In this document: positions 1-10,514 of the stretch, piece after piece | How the letters are laid out: every line of letters begins with the position of its first letter | Position numbering within the stretch: position 1 is the first letter of the stretch | From: Orientallactaga sibirica | Taxonomy: Eukaryota; Chordata; Mammalia; Rodentia; Dipodidae | Direction: 5' to 3' | Assembly (NCBI GenBank): GCA_036365145.1 | Contig: JAEOAD010000024.1 | Span: 10,077,501-10,141,500 of the forward strand | Length of the DNA: 64,000 nucleotides | Program-made: the position numbers and the translations under genes | The notes under the pieces: model-generated | Seen by the model: the letters and a program-made list of their open reading frames with translations, nothing else | Databases searched by the model: none | What the model was told of the DNA's origin: nothing

Positions 1-304
1 AAACAAGGGGACTTTCCAACCTCATCAGTTTCCTCACAGAACCCAGAAATCTACAAAAATCCTGCTGAGCTACTGAAAGAGATACAGGGGAACAGTGTGA
101 GCAACTATAGGCTTCCTGAACACACCCATCTCCCAACCATCAGAACCACATTCAGCTCCCATTGGCAGCATATCCAGCACAGCTGAGACAAGCTCAAGCT
201 CCACAGTTCAGGGAATGAGGTGGGCACTCAGCATTGGTGAGTTTGGAAGCCACACCAAAAGGTAACAAGGCCGGCTGACAAAAAAAAAAAAAAAAAAAAA
301 AAAA
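1..304 (+). repeat. Probable L1 5'UTR-like fragment ending in oligo(A)
   Basis: This block is richer in G and C than its surroundings and runs into an uninterrupted run of about 25 A (280-304), after which composition drops to AT-rich. The texture (GGTAACAAGGCCGGCTGAC just before the A run) resembles LINE-1 5' untranslated sequence, but I cannot align it to another copy in this window. It could also be the 3' end of an unrelated retroposed transcript. The window edge cuts its left end. Confidence 0.35.
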
Positions 305-836
305 TGGCACATAGGTCTGCATTTTGGAAATTCTAATCTCTCTTTACAGGTCAGGGCAGGTTATGGGTTACATATTTGTGGTTGTATTTACCATTTTCAA
401 ATCAGCTGAACTTGGGGTGTTGAATATTGCTGCTTGTAATACTTTTAGATTTAGAGGGCCTTTATCTTTTGCTTTTGTCATTATTGGGGCCAGGGTCTGA
501 TCCAGATCCAGGATGACCTAGAAACCAAGTCAGAACAAAATACTCTACCTCCTAGCTGACAGGATTAAGTGTGTAGAGCAACATGCACCCTTAGGGATTT
601 TGACCTTATAAGACTGTTTTAATTCCCACACTTGTATACTCTGTGCTCATTTTAATTGAATGTGTATTTTGCTCAGTTGAAGTTTAGAACTTGCCAGTAA
701 ATTGTTCCACCAGTCCACTACAATAATTGCTTAACAAGCAAATTCAACAGCTAGGATTACTTCTGAGGATGGATTTGGGTACAAGTGCTACACTTGGCAC
801 CTTAAACTTATATCCTGAAAGTATATAAAGGTGGAC
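305..836. other. AT-rich spacer with a decayed B1-like remnant
   Basis: No coding signal is seen. Around 485-600 a minus-strand B1 pattern can be traced with many mismatches: a GGGTCTGATCCAG start, GGATGACCTAG, and a GATTAAGTGTG block where B1 has GATTAAAGGTG. The remainder shows no recognisable element. Confidence 0.4.
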
Positions 837-1050
837 CACCACATCTAAGAACACTGCAGATAAATAGAAAACCTAAGCATCAAATCAATCCACTACATTA
901 TAATACAAGAAATACAAAGAATCAAGACAATGCAATCCCAGCAAAAATTACAAATCCATCAGAATTGTTCACCAGTGAGACTGTTTTAGATGAAATTCAA
1001 AGAAATGAAAGACAAAATAAAAGAAGAAATGAAAGGAATCAGAGACTTCT
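837..1050 (+). pseudogene. LINE-1 ORF1 fragment, N-terminal part
   Basis: A-rich sequence that reads in one frame as basic, Lys/Glu-rich protein (MKFKEMKDKIKEEMKGIRD at the right end), as expected upstream of the coiled coil of the L1 ORF1 RNA-binding protein. The frame is not kept over the whole stretch. It is cut at about 1050 by an inserted element and resumes at 2464, where the matching coiled-coil segment continues. The insertion is flanked by a copied GAAAGGAATCAGAG (1034-1047 and 2464-2477), so the two pieces belonged to one L1 copy. Confidence 0.6.
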
Positions 1051-1102
1051 GGTTAAGATGGCGGCATAGGAACCATGCCAAAACAGGCTAGGGGAAAAAA
1101 GC

Positions 1103-1143
1103 AAAAACAAAACAAAACAAAACAAAACAAAACAAAACAAAAC
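1103..1143 (+). repeat. (AAAAC)n microsatellite
   Basis: Seven to eight perfect AAAAC units lie inside the head of the ORF-less L1 derivative, close to its 5' end. The complementary strand gives a low-complexity reading frame that is not a gene. Confidence 0.9.
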
Positions 1144-2138
1144 AAAAAAAACACTCTTCTACTGAAAAGTGAGGTGTATGGTAAATTACCCACTGCAGCA
1201 GAGAAGTAGGAGATCCAGAGCGTCTACAGCCCACAGAAGTGGGCAGAAGTGGCTCCAGTGGCAGTGGCGAGTTCCACGTGGCTGCAGCCACCAGGTTCCA
1301 CCTGAGCCGCAGGATTTTAAAGCCAGGCGAGGGGATTTTCCAATTACACCAGCCTCTGTGCAAACTCAAGAAACGTGGAAGGAGGACAGCAGAGACCAAC
1401 GGAGCGTCTTGTGAGGAAGAGGATCGTGTGGATGAGCAGGCGGACTTCAGCCACCATCCACAGCCTCCCCTCCCCTCCCCCACCACCGGCACAAGCTCCA
1501 GCAAGTGCCAGAGACCTGGAGAAGAAAGGTCAGCAACTCAGCATCCGGCATGGTGAAAGCAGTGACCCACAGATGCAACCAGCCTTCCGAGCCCATAACA
1601 TAGCAAAGAAGGACCCAAGCAGCTGTACAGTATAGCTGAGACCAAAACTGTCCCAAAAGATAACTTTCATTACACCAGAGAAGTGTCTCTTTTCAGATGG
1701 CGATGACCACTGGGATGACCCAAAAGGCAACATAATGCTGAGAAGAAGGGATGGATGAGTGCCCAGCACTGAAACATCTCTGTCACACCCTCCAAGGCTC
1801 AGGGCCCATTGCGAAAGAGGGGTGGATAGAATGGAAGAGCCAAAGGAAGGGTACGACTCCTTACAATGCAACTGTCCAGACAGAAATTGGCCTTGATATC
1901 CATGACCTTGCAGTTCCTAGCAATGGCTTCATAAGACCCTCATAATAGAAGAAAAAGATGATGACATCAAATTAAAAGAGAGACTAATGGAGAGAGGGAG
2001 GGGATATGATGGAGATTGGAGTTCTAAAGGGGTATGGGGGCAGGGGATGGAAATATGCATTTTTTGTATGTAAGTATAGAAGTTGTCAACAAAAAAATAA
2101 AATAAATAAAATAAAATAAAATAAAATAAAAAAAAAGG

Positions 2139-2462
2139 GAAAGGGGAAATCAATTAAAGGAAGAAAAAAACTCTTGAAAATTAAAGAAGCTTAAAAAATA
2201 AAACTCTTGAAAGAGAGAAATACAGAAAACCAAAATAATGAAATAAAAAGTCATGAAAAAAAAAGGACATGGAAAGGCCCATTGTAAAGAGGGACCAGAA
2301 ATAATGGAAGAAAAACCAGGCTGAAATCCTACCTCTGAAGAACACAGTCAGTGAAAAAAAAAAAAAAAAAAAAAAAAACAAACCTCTGCATTTTTGTATG
2401 TAAGTATAGAAGTTGTCAACAAAAAAATAAAATAAATAAAATAAAATAAAATAAATAAAAAA
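2139..2462 (+). other. Scrambled duplicate of L1 ORF1 and 3'UTR pieces
   Basis: This segment interleaves pieces that appear in proper order just downstream. ORF1 coiled-coil sequence (CTCTTGAAAGAG, then CCAGGCTGAAATCCTACC) is broken by a piece of 3'UTR (GGAAAGGCCCATTGTAAAG), followed by a long A run (from about 2355) and a near-identical second copy of the L1 tail (GTAAGTATAGAAGTTGTC; 2062-2079 and 2399-2416). The tail copies differ by little, so the event is recent, or it is an assembly artefact. Confidence 0.6.
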
Positions 2463-2463
2463 G

Positions 2464-2658
2464 AAAGGAATCAGAGGAGGAAAAAAAGGAATTAAAGAAG
2501 AAAACAAACTCTTGAAAGAGAATACAGAAAACCAGCTTAATGAAATAAAAAAGTCATTACAGGACATGAGTAAGGATATAGAAATACTGAAGAAAAACCA
2601 GGCTGAAATCCTACCTCTGAAGAACACAGTCAGTGAAAAAAAAAAAAAAAAAAACCTC
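2464..2658 (+). pseudogene. LINE-1 ORF1 fragment, coiled-coil region
   Basis: Translation gives KENTENQLNEIKKS, then LQDMSKDIEILKKNQAEI and LKNTVSE, the heptad-rich trimerisation coiled coil of the L1 ORF1 RNA-binding protein (L1 consensus proteins have ILKKNQ-E-LELKNT at the same place). It continues the fragment ending at 1050. The frame runs into A-rich DNA at about 2638-2654 and the RRM and C-terminal domains are absent. L1 3'UTR follows directly, so ORF2 is missing too. Confidence 0.75.
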
Positions 2659-2960
2659 TGTGGAAAGGCCCATTGTGGAAGAGGGACCAGATAGAATGGA
2701 AGAGCCAAAGGAAGCGTACAACTCCTTACAATGCAACTGTCCAGAAAGAAATTGGCCTTGATATCCATGACCTTGCAGTGCCTAGCAATACCTTCGCAAG
2801 ACCCTCATAATAGAAGAAAAAGATGATGACATCAAATTAAAAGAGAGACTAATGGAGGGAGGGGATATGATGGAGATTGGAGTTCTAAAGGAGAATGGGG
2901 GAGGGAAGGGAAATATCATGTTTTTTATATGTAAGTATAGAAGTTGTCAATAAAAATTAT
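2659..2960 (+). mobile_element. L1 3'UTR fused to truncated ORF1
   Basis: Nearly collinear with 1800-2090: TGGAAGAGCCAAAGGAAG, TACAATGCAACTGTCCAG, GACCCTCATAATAGAAG, then the terminal GTAAGTATAGAAGTTGTC and an AATAAA at 2949. The join to ORF1 skips the rest of ORF1 and all of ORF2. Beyond about 2960 the sequence becomes ordinary AT-rich DNA. Confidence 0.75.
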
Positions 2961-3121
2961 ATTATTTTTTTGAAATATGGTGATTGTGTATTTTTTGCAC
3001 ATTCTGAAAGGTGCAGAACTTCATATGAAAATTTATTGCTGCACTTAAAAGTGTTTAAAGTTTTGTAGATGTCAAGTGACCAAGAATTATAAGCTTCCCT
3101 TCCATCTTAGAACAGCATTGT

Positions 3122-3566
3122 TGTGGTTTACATTTATTATCAATTAGAATCACTTAGGCTGGACTTGCTTGTGGAGGATTATCTGGATAAATTTAGCTGC
3201 TGGGAGTGTATTGTGAAGGATTATGTAGATTATTTAGGCCTCTGACACAGCCTGGGAAGGATTATCTTGATTACAATTCCATTTAAACAATGTGGGAAGA
3301 TGCACCATAACTGTAGGCAGGACCATTCCTTGGTGCTAGGTTCCTTGACTGGATGAAGAGGAGAGAGCTGGCTGAGCACTAGCATTCATCCATTGGTCCC
3401 TGCTTCCTCACTGTGGACTAAATGCAACCATTTTCCTCAAGCTCTTGCCACCATTCCTTCCCCAACACAGTGGACAGTAAACTGGAACTATATGCTGAAA
3501 TAATCCATTCCTTAAGTTGCTTCTTGTCAGGTATTTGTTTACAAGTATGACAAAGTACCTAATGCA
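3122..3566 (+). mobile_element. Solo LTR, MaLR/ERVL-like
   Basis: The block begins TGTGGTTTAC and ends near AATGCA. It keeps the order of a rodent LTR also seen at 25744-26147: GGATTATCT near the start, CACTAGCATTCATCC in the middle, CCTTCCCCAACACAGTGG, and a TTAAGTTGCTTCTTGTCAGG end. The usual AATAAA is mutated (GAAATAATCC). There is no second LTR nearby and no exact TSD. Confidence 0.6.
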
Positions 3567-4144
3567 ACTAGATCTGAAAACTTCTCCTAGTATCCTCCAA
3601 AGATTTTTTTTTTTTTTTCCTCTACTTCATCTGTGGTCACATGAAATGTGCCCAAACCTATTTTGCAGCCTATACTGTTCAGGTGGAGAATTGTGTGCAG
3701 TTGTGAACTTTAGGAAGAATAAGAGCTAAAGCTGTGTGTGATGCTATTTTGAAAGTATATTTGTCAAGAAACTTTTTCTTTCTCTCTTTTTCAGACTATA
3801 TACACACTACATAAAGACCACAGGAGGAAAAAAAAAAATGAGGGAAAGACCTAACTTTCAGAAGAGCTGCATGTTGCACTTGATCTCTTACCAGGAATCT
3901 TAAAGTAAAATAAAAACATATATTTCTTCAGGCCCATTCTTGGTTGATCTTCAGAGAAGTTATACTTGGCATGAATGATTTCTGAAGTACTGTGTCACAT
4001 GTACACTAACAAATTATCAATAATTTGGCATAGCATGGGACAGAAACATTTCTGAAGACTAGATAGTACAAACAGGTTGCTGTGTTCTGAATCTTTAGTT
4101 CCCATAGTTAACATTTTGAAGCTTAGTTGTTAATGCATTTTAAG

Positions 4145-4175
<31 letters not shown>
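3567..4175. other. Spacer with homopolymer T runs
   Basis: AT-rich DNA with T runs at 3605-3618 and about 4147-4175 and an A run near 3830. The 70-codon frame at 3517-3729 crosses a T run and has no recognisable protein. Nothing else is identified. Confidence 0.6.
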
Positions 4176-4477
4176 GGCCCCTGGGACAAAAATCCATGGC
4201 AGAGCAATTTAATGGATGAAGGATATATTTATCTCACAGTTTGTAAGGTTTCAGTTCATCATGCTAGGAATGCCATGGCAGAGCTGAAAACCTCTCCTTA
4301 TCCTAATGGCCAGGGATAAACAGAGGGAATGTGCATTCTCTGTCTTTCTTCTATTTCCTCTTTAGGAACTTCTGGTCCCTGAACCTATGATGGGATGCTA
4401 TCCATATGTATGCTGACTCTATCCCCTACTGGCTAATTCTCTCTGTTCTTGCCTTCACAGACACATTCAATGATACT
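4176..4477 (-). mobile_element. Degenerate LTR fragment, MaLR-like
   Basis: On the minus strand this resembles the 3' half of the LTR type at 25744. On the plus strand one sees GGATATATTTATCTCACAG and CAGTTCATCATGCTAGG, the usual reverse-strand pattern around the polyadenylation signal of this rodent LTR class. It is highly diverged. A SINE interrupts or follows it at 4478. Confidence 0.45.
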
Positions 4478-4739
4478 TTTTTTTTTTTTTTTTTTTCCAA
4501 AGTGTTTTATTTTTTTTGGAGAGAGACAGAGAGAGAGGGAGACAGATAGAGATGGGCATGCCAGCAGCCTCTCAGCTGCTGCAAACGAAATCTAGATGTG
4601 TGTGCCTCCTTGTGGTCAAATGTGGCATTACACCCTTGCATCACTTTGCAACTGGCTAAATGTGGGACCTGGAGATTGGAACCTGCGTTTGTAGGCTTAG
4701 GAGGCAGGTGCCTTAATCATTAAGCCATCTCTCCAGCCC
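4478..4739 (-). mobile_element. B2-like tRNA SINE, long (duplicated) form
   Basis: Read on the minus strand: tRNA-like head (GGGCTGGAGAGATGGCTTAA, an A box, then GGTTCCAATCTCC as B box), a body with two related G-rich blocks, a CT-rich zone and a long A-rich tail (plus-strand T run 4477-4496). An 11-bp TSD, TCAATGATACT, flanks it exactly (4467-4477 and 4740-4750), so insertion by L1-type target-primed reverse transcription is well supported. Confidence 0.9.
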
Positions 4740-4750
4740 TCAATGATACT

Positions 4751-6732
4751 CTTAATGCAGCATTTTGAGAGTTAGGGCCATCAGAGTGACAGTATTAGGA
4801 GGTGATGCATTTAGCAAGTAGGTAAGCCATGAGGGAGGAGACCCCAAAAATGGGATTGTTTGTGCTTTAGTAAAAAGGTATGAGAAGCTGGGTGTGGTGG
4901 CCATGTTGGGTAGTTCTTACCCAACATTCCTTGAACGGCCATGCAACGCTAGAAGGGGGGTAAATATGCTAGTCAAATCAGCACATTCCTTCGTCTTTCT
5001 TCCTAGTTTCTCAGAACATATTAGATCCCAACTGCAAACTCTAAAATTCGAAAAATACATCATTGTTTCTTTCAACCAAATTCTAATTGCAAGTACTTTT
5101 ATTTTTGGCTTTAAGGAATTTATTTTCCCTAAAATTTAACATCTCTGATCATAACCATAATACAAAATTTTGTTTCCTAAAAGTAATGAGTGCATGAAAC
5201 ACATTAAAACAACTAGGATTCATTTGGACTATTTTTCATTGCACATTTTGTCTACAGAAAAGGTGGTATAAATGCATCTTTGCATGGGGATACTCATCTA
5301 AGCAACACGTATGAATGATCAAAGTTACTTACCATTTGGGAGGGGAGTGATGGAAGTAGTCAACACATGAGTAATGTAGTTTATATAGGTAGCAATTTGT
5401 GAAGTTGACCTGGAGTTGAATCTTTAAGCTCAATATGTGTAGATGACTTTTTAAATATTAATTTCAATATAACCCATACAAAATAAGCCATGGAAGAATA
5501 ACAAACATTGTGTTTACACAAACATGTATAAAGAGGAAATTCATATGTCATATATTTTCTGGGTCTCGAGTATGTTATTTTATGCAAAATATGTGGATAA
5601 TGTTAACTATTTGATATTAAGTAAGTATGGAAGAATAATGAAACAACAGCATATCACATTCCTGCTATGAATGCCAAAGCACCTAATACATGGAAAATTC
5701 AGTACACCATCATCATTGCTCTCAAAAATTTCCCTTCAGTTGGCTGTGACAATGCGTCCTGTAACAGATTTTGAAATTATATGTGTCCATGTCCTCACTT
5801 ATTCACAGAGATGGAGAAAATTATTTCTTCTAAAGCAACTCACTTTTCTCATCTTTGAGATGAAAGAAATATTACCCTCACTCAGCTATATGTGCAAAAC
5901 TTTACATTTTAGTACTACTACATAAGAAGAAAACAAAAGTACCCTAGCTAACAAATGTGTATAAAAGTTAACAAGGGCAGTGTGTGTTCATGGATTTACA
6001 GAAATACATAAAATACCAGCATTACTCTTTTTCCCAAAAGTAAATTGATATATGACTATAAAACTTATTTAAAGTAAACCCTGGTGGGAAAAAAAAAACT
6101 ACTGGAATTTATGATTTCTAAATTATTTTTGAGACACTTAAGGCATTTTTAATATTAAATGGATGCAGTCTTCCATGGGTATAGTTACACTCATGTCCAC
6201 TGTTCCATATTGTATAACTGCCTTGATAAAAGCCCATGGTTGATTTCATATATGTTTTATGGTCAAGAAAATATTGCCTTGATTTTCCACATTTGGAAAT
6301 TTTAACCTAAATTACAATGCCAACATTCCTTATTTTCCATTAATTTAGTAAGGTTTAGGTTTTCTGCTTTGACTATCCTTCTGTGTACATGTATGCATGA
6401 TGTGTACATATGTGTGAGCATGCATTTGTGTGGATGCACATGCCACAGGAAGCATAAGAGGTAGGATGGCAACATATTTCCTGTCTTTTCCTTCTACCTT
6501 GCTTCAGACAGAGAAATCATATGCCAGGGTAACTACTCTGAGAGCTTCTAGTGGTTTTCCTCTATCTTCCTGATATATTTCTATAGGTCTACTAGGATTA
6601 CAGACATTTATGACAGTGTCTGTGTCTGGATTTACATGGGTTCTGAGCATGCAAGTTCAGGTCTTCACACTTAGGTTTGAAGAATTTTTTTCCACTGATC
6701 CATCTCCTGTTTATACCCATTTAGAAAGACTC
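4751..6732. other. Single-copy AT-rich intergenic DNA
   Basis: No repeat family, exon pattern or RNA gene was recognised. Short open frames (4894-5139, 5671-5925) have no familiar domains and composition typical of non-coding AT-rich DNA. Position 6385-6450 is TG/CA-rich (TGTACATATGTGTGAGC). Confidence 0.6.
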
Positions 6733-7043
6733 AGGGGTTAGGGGATTAACATAATTAGTAAAGTGCTTGTCATCTAACCATGAGGACCTCAGTTTAATTT
6801 CCAGTACCCATGTAAGAAAGCCTGGCATGGTAGCATATGCCTGTAATCCCAGCAGTGTGGAGACAGAGGCAGGAGGATCACTGAGGCTAACTGGACAGCT
6901 AGTCTAGTCTACTCAGTAAGCTATAGACCAATGAGAGGCCCAGTCTCAAAGAGCAAAGAAAGTTACTGAACTACAATACCCATGGCTGTGTCCTTTGGCT
7001 TCTACATGTGTATCCATATAAGTGCATAAGTCCCTTCACACAC

Positions 7044-7108
<65 letters not shown>

Positions 7109-7109
7109 T
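6733..7109 (+). mobile_element. B4 SINE with (AC)n and (AG)n tail
   Basis: ID-like tRNA head (GGTTAGGGGATTAACATAAT, then CATGAGGACCTCAG) joined to a B1-like body (GCCTGGCATGGTAGCATATG, GTAATCCCAGCAGTG, AGGCAGGAGGATCAC), then the B4 3' zone and a tail of about 16 CA units (7052-7083) and a run of AG (7084-7109). This head-body-tail order defines B4 and supports a myodont rodent source. Confidence 0.85.
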
Positions 7110-8582
7110 GCATTAAAAAAGAATACTCATCTAATAAGTTAGAAATGTATTATTTCTCAAGCCAGTGCTTAAGTTGCACTCACATACTTAATCTCATTCT
7201 CAAAGTTTTTCTAGTATATTAGTTAACTGTATGTTTCATTAAGTATGTGCTCTGAGCAGCTGAGTAGATTTGTATATTAACAGCTTTACTTCATTAATAA
7301 ATCTATATTCATACTTACTACAAGATTTCATAAATCTGCAGTTTTATTACAGAGAGAAAGAGCAATTGTTAACAAGAACATTAAGCTGTCTAGTGAACTG
7401 GAATCTTGAAGTTAAATTAATAGGGTAGCATGTTTACTTATCAGGACAAATATGGAAATCAGGTTTAAATAATAGAGGGAGCATTGCAAATGGTTCCACA
7501 AGCTATCAGGAAATGAACGTGTATAGTGTAATGAAAAATTTGTTCTTATTGATGCATTTAAATATTGTACAACAGGCTTATAAATATGCATTATGCACAT
7601 TCTTTGTCATTAGAGCTATATGCATTTCATGTTAAATTTGTGCTGAATATGAATATTATAATATGTATTTCAAACAGCTAAGTACCTAATCAAAAATCTA
7701 AGTATCACACTTCATTTCTTTTTGTCAGCTGGGAGATAATTTAGTTAGCATCTTAGCCTAAAACAAGGAAAAAAATCTATGCCAACCCACAATTTGTCTT
7801 TGCTAAGGAGATTATGGCTGTAAGATGTTCTAGTCAATCTAACTTGAGTGGTTGGCTGAAATTCATAGTTTTTAGTTAAGATCCAAAACTTGATACATTA
7901 TATAATTGGTACTAGTGGCTTGGAATGTGTATTCTTAATCATAATATACTCTAGTCCTCTGTCACGGTGTAAGGAGAAATTAGTTATCTTCAATCAAAGC
8001 TGAATACTGGAAGTAACAAAACATCCCAGTATACAAGATGAAATTCCAAAATCATTGTATTCTTTCAGTGACTAGGTAAGGAAAACAGGTGATACATAGG
8101 ATCTGAAATTTCTGTTAACTGAAATAAAATTTGAGAAAGGTTGCATAACTGTAACCCTATAACATAAGAAAGGGGAAGAAAATAACAATCTTGTTGAGTG
8201 ATTTTCAATCTTAACCCAATCACCTGAGTATTTCAGAAAGCTATCTCACACCAAGTAGTTCTAACTGCACAAGTTTGGCACACCCAAATATATATTCCTT
8301 CAGAAAAATGCTGCATAGTTTATTCCATCATATTTTCTGTCAGCAGGCTGCTTACACCTTTATAATTCCCTCTAAATTACAAGAACTAAATATTTACAAC
8401 TTTGTTTATAGATTCTACTAATTTTAATAAAACATAATGGGGAAATTATAAAATTACAAATATATAATGTGTAATTTTGGGCAAATTACTTGAATTTTCA
8501 GGTTTTAAGCCAACACAGGTGTCAACAAGTAAACTCTTTAGGATATAATATGAACAAGACTAACATAAATGCCACATTTTTC
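7110..8582. other. Single-copy AT-rich intergenic DNA
   Basis: I see no element, exon or RNA gene here. Small frames such as 7412-7600 on the minus strand are not protein-like. Confidence 0.6.
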
Positions 8583-8694
8583 TTGTTTGTTTGTTTTGAG
8601 ATAGAGTTCTCACTCTGTTCCAAGGCTGGCCTCACTCCCATTATCCTCCTGCTGTCAGTCTCGTGAAGTTTGTACATCCATACCAGGCAAACTG
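8583..8694 (-). mobile_element. B1 SINE, diverged
   Basis: Minus-strand B1: the plus strand shows TTTGAGATAGAGTTCTCACT, AAGGCTGGCCTCACTCCC, ATCCTCCTGCTGTCAG and CCATACCAGGCA, i.e. tail to head. Many mismatches and a lost internal block mark it as old. Confidence 0.65.
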
Positions 8695-8825
8695 ACTATT
8701 TCCAGTGAAGTGTCTGGCTTACCTTGTTCATATTACAGGAGGCAAAGAAGGACATAGATTTATGAAACTATGGAGTTCTATCAGTCATCAGTTCAAGTAA
8801 ATATCATGTTTCATCAAAACTAACA

Positions 8826-8977
8826 GGGTTGGGGAGATGGCTCAGGGATTTGATTCCTCTACCCACATAAAACCAGATGGACAAAGTAGTACATGCATCT
8901 TGAATTCATTTGCAATGGCAGGTGACCCGAATGTACCAAAATTGTGCTTGTTCTTTCATAAATAAATTTAAAAAATA
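8826..8977 (+). mobile_element. B2-like tRNA SINE, internally deleted
   Basis: Head GGGTTGGGGAGATGGCTCAG, then a deletion of much of the tRNA body, AACCAGATGG, a TTGAATTCATTTGCAATGGC block and an AATAAATTTAAAA tail. It is shorter than the full copies at 54070 or 38510. Confidence 0.75.
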
Positions 8978-9610
8978 TAAGACCAAACATCCTAGCAAGA
9001 TATATTGGCTCGGAACCCCAGCAATGGAATAAATTCAAGGTATTTTTGGATAGATAGACAGTGAACTATTTCATCTTATATTGTTACAAAGAACATTGAA
9101 CATATATGAATTTTAAATTAGAATTATATACATAAAAAATTTAGAACATTCTATGGCTATGCCTAAGTGACCCTGGATTCTTGTCTGCTCATCAGTTGGA
9201 CATTTTCAAGCATTAACACAAGTAAAAACAATGTCCTTGTAGAATTTTCATGTCATTAATTTCTGAACATATCTCCACAACCACCAAAGACCTACGAGTG
9301 ATATGTTGTGGTTTAATGGTATTAAAAAAAAGAAGGTTTCCTTTTCAAGAGAATTAAATCAGTGCACTGTTTTCTAATGCATCTTATTGTGTCTGGTTTT
9401 AGCTCCTCCCTAGACACATCTTCAATTAAAGCACTGCATCTCTGGTTCCCACTTACAAATCTCTATTGACTCTCTATTGCTCTTACGATAAACCCAGATG
9501 CTCTCTCCAGGCTCATTTATACTTGTTAGAGAGATTATGTGCCTGTCTCCACAGGCTAACAACCTCACACTCCTTTATACAAACATAATTCCCATGCATT
9601 ACTGGACAAG
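8978..9610. other. Single-copy intergenic DNA
   Basis: AT-rich, with no recognised element. A slightly less AT-rich patch at 9400-9560 has no coding pattern. Confidence 0.55.
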
Positions 9611-9645
<35 letters not shown>

Positions 9646-9859
9646 TACTTTATTGATTTGTTTGCTAAGAGGAAGAGAAAGGGAGGAAGGGGGGGAAAGA
9701 ATGAAAGAGAAATTTACCAGGACCTCTTGCCACTGCTAATAAACTCCAGACACATATGTTACATTTTGTCTATTTGACTGTATGTAGGTATGTAGGTACT
9801 GGGGAAATCAAACCCAGGCCTGCAGACATCATCTTTAACCACTTAATCATTTACCCAGC
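9611..9859 (-). mobile_element. B2-like tRNA SINE with (TTA)n tail
   Basis: The minus-strand head is GGCTGGGTAAATGATTAAGT (plus strand ends AATCATTTACCCAGCC). The body includes the complement of ACTCCAGACACATATG and a GA-rich zone at 9667-9712. The A-rich tail has become a (TTA)n microsatellite on the plus strand at 9612-9650. Confidence 0.75.
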
Positions 9860-10181
9860 CACATTCTGTTTCATTTGAAACAAGAATTATCTCAGCAATT
9901 CCAGAATCTGGAATGATTTCCTGAATTACGCACTTTCAAATCCTTTTCCCATGACAAAGAACCAATTTTACTACTGTATTATAATGTGGCTCAGCACATC
10001 ACCTTCACCTCTTTGTTAACTCTATCAGAGTATAATCTTATTGGTGAGAAGTATAAATTTTCTCTCACTCAAAATTCTTATTTATGTTTTCAAAGGGAAG
10101 CATTTGAAAATGAATTTTATCTTGTTTAAACTCATGTCTATTGTTAAAATGTCTACATTTTAATAATTCAAATACACTTTT
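9860..10181. other. Single-copy intergenic DNA
   Basis: Nothing recognised. The minus-strand frame 10065-10259 spans the next SINE and is not a gene. Confidence 0.55.
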
Positions 10182-10395
10182 GGGGTCTGGAGAGAAATAG
10201 GTCAGTGGTAAAGTACTTGCTGTGCATGTACAACTTGATCTTAGCTCCTCAGCACTCAAGTAGAATCTGGCATGGTAGCATATGCTTGTAATCTTAGTGC
10301 TGGGGAGGGGAAGACTGGGGGCTCACTGGCTACACGTTCACACGTTCTGGTGATCCTGTCCTAAAGTAAAGCAAAACAAAATAATAAAGTGAATG
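10182..10395 (+). mobile_element. B4 SINE
   Basis: ID-like head GGGGTCTGGAGAGAAATAGG followed by the B1-like body (CTGGCATGGTAGCATATGC, GTAATCTTAGTGCTGG) and a short A-rich end. The 3' CA-rich zone is missing. Confidence 0.7.
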
Positions 10396-10514
10396 AGCTG
10401 GAGAGGCCCTCTTGGTTTAGATGTGCTCCCTGTGATGCACAAAGGCCTGAGCGGAACTGAGTCTGTCAAAGTTCAAATCTCAAGCTCTCAAGTAAAACAG
10501 TTGGGCATGACCAA

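Larger units (their letters stand above)
1051..2463 (+). mobile_element. ORF-less L1 derivative inserted in an L1 ORF1
   Basis: The head (from TTCTGGTTAAGATGGCGGC) looks like an L1 5' end and is followed by about 600 bp of GC-rich 5'UTR-like sequence. From about 1640 the sequence is L1 3'UTR (block CTTTTCAGATGG, then TACAATGCAACTGTCCAG and GACCCTCATAATAGAAG), ending at 2138 in an AAATA-rich tail. No ORF1 or ORF2 lies between head and tail. A TSD, GAAAGGAATCAGAG, brackets the whole block to 2463, so the odd duplicated segment 2139-2462 entered with it or arose inside it. It is probably a non-autonomous element mobilised by L1. An internally deleted single copy is the alternative. Confidence 0.6.

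Noticed and set aside
1169..1635. Overlapping frames in three phases around the L1 5'UTR-like head
   Set aside because: GC-rich untranslated DNA commonly stays open; the frames compete with each other and match no known protein.
2181..2768. 195-codon minus-strand frame
   Set aside because: Phe/Ser-rich reading of A runs and L1 DNA on the wrong strand.
4880..4905. B1-like start GCTGGGTGTGGTGGCC
   Set aside because: The match ends after about 18 bases and no B1 body follows, so I treat it as chance or an unusable scrap.
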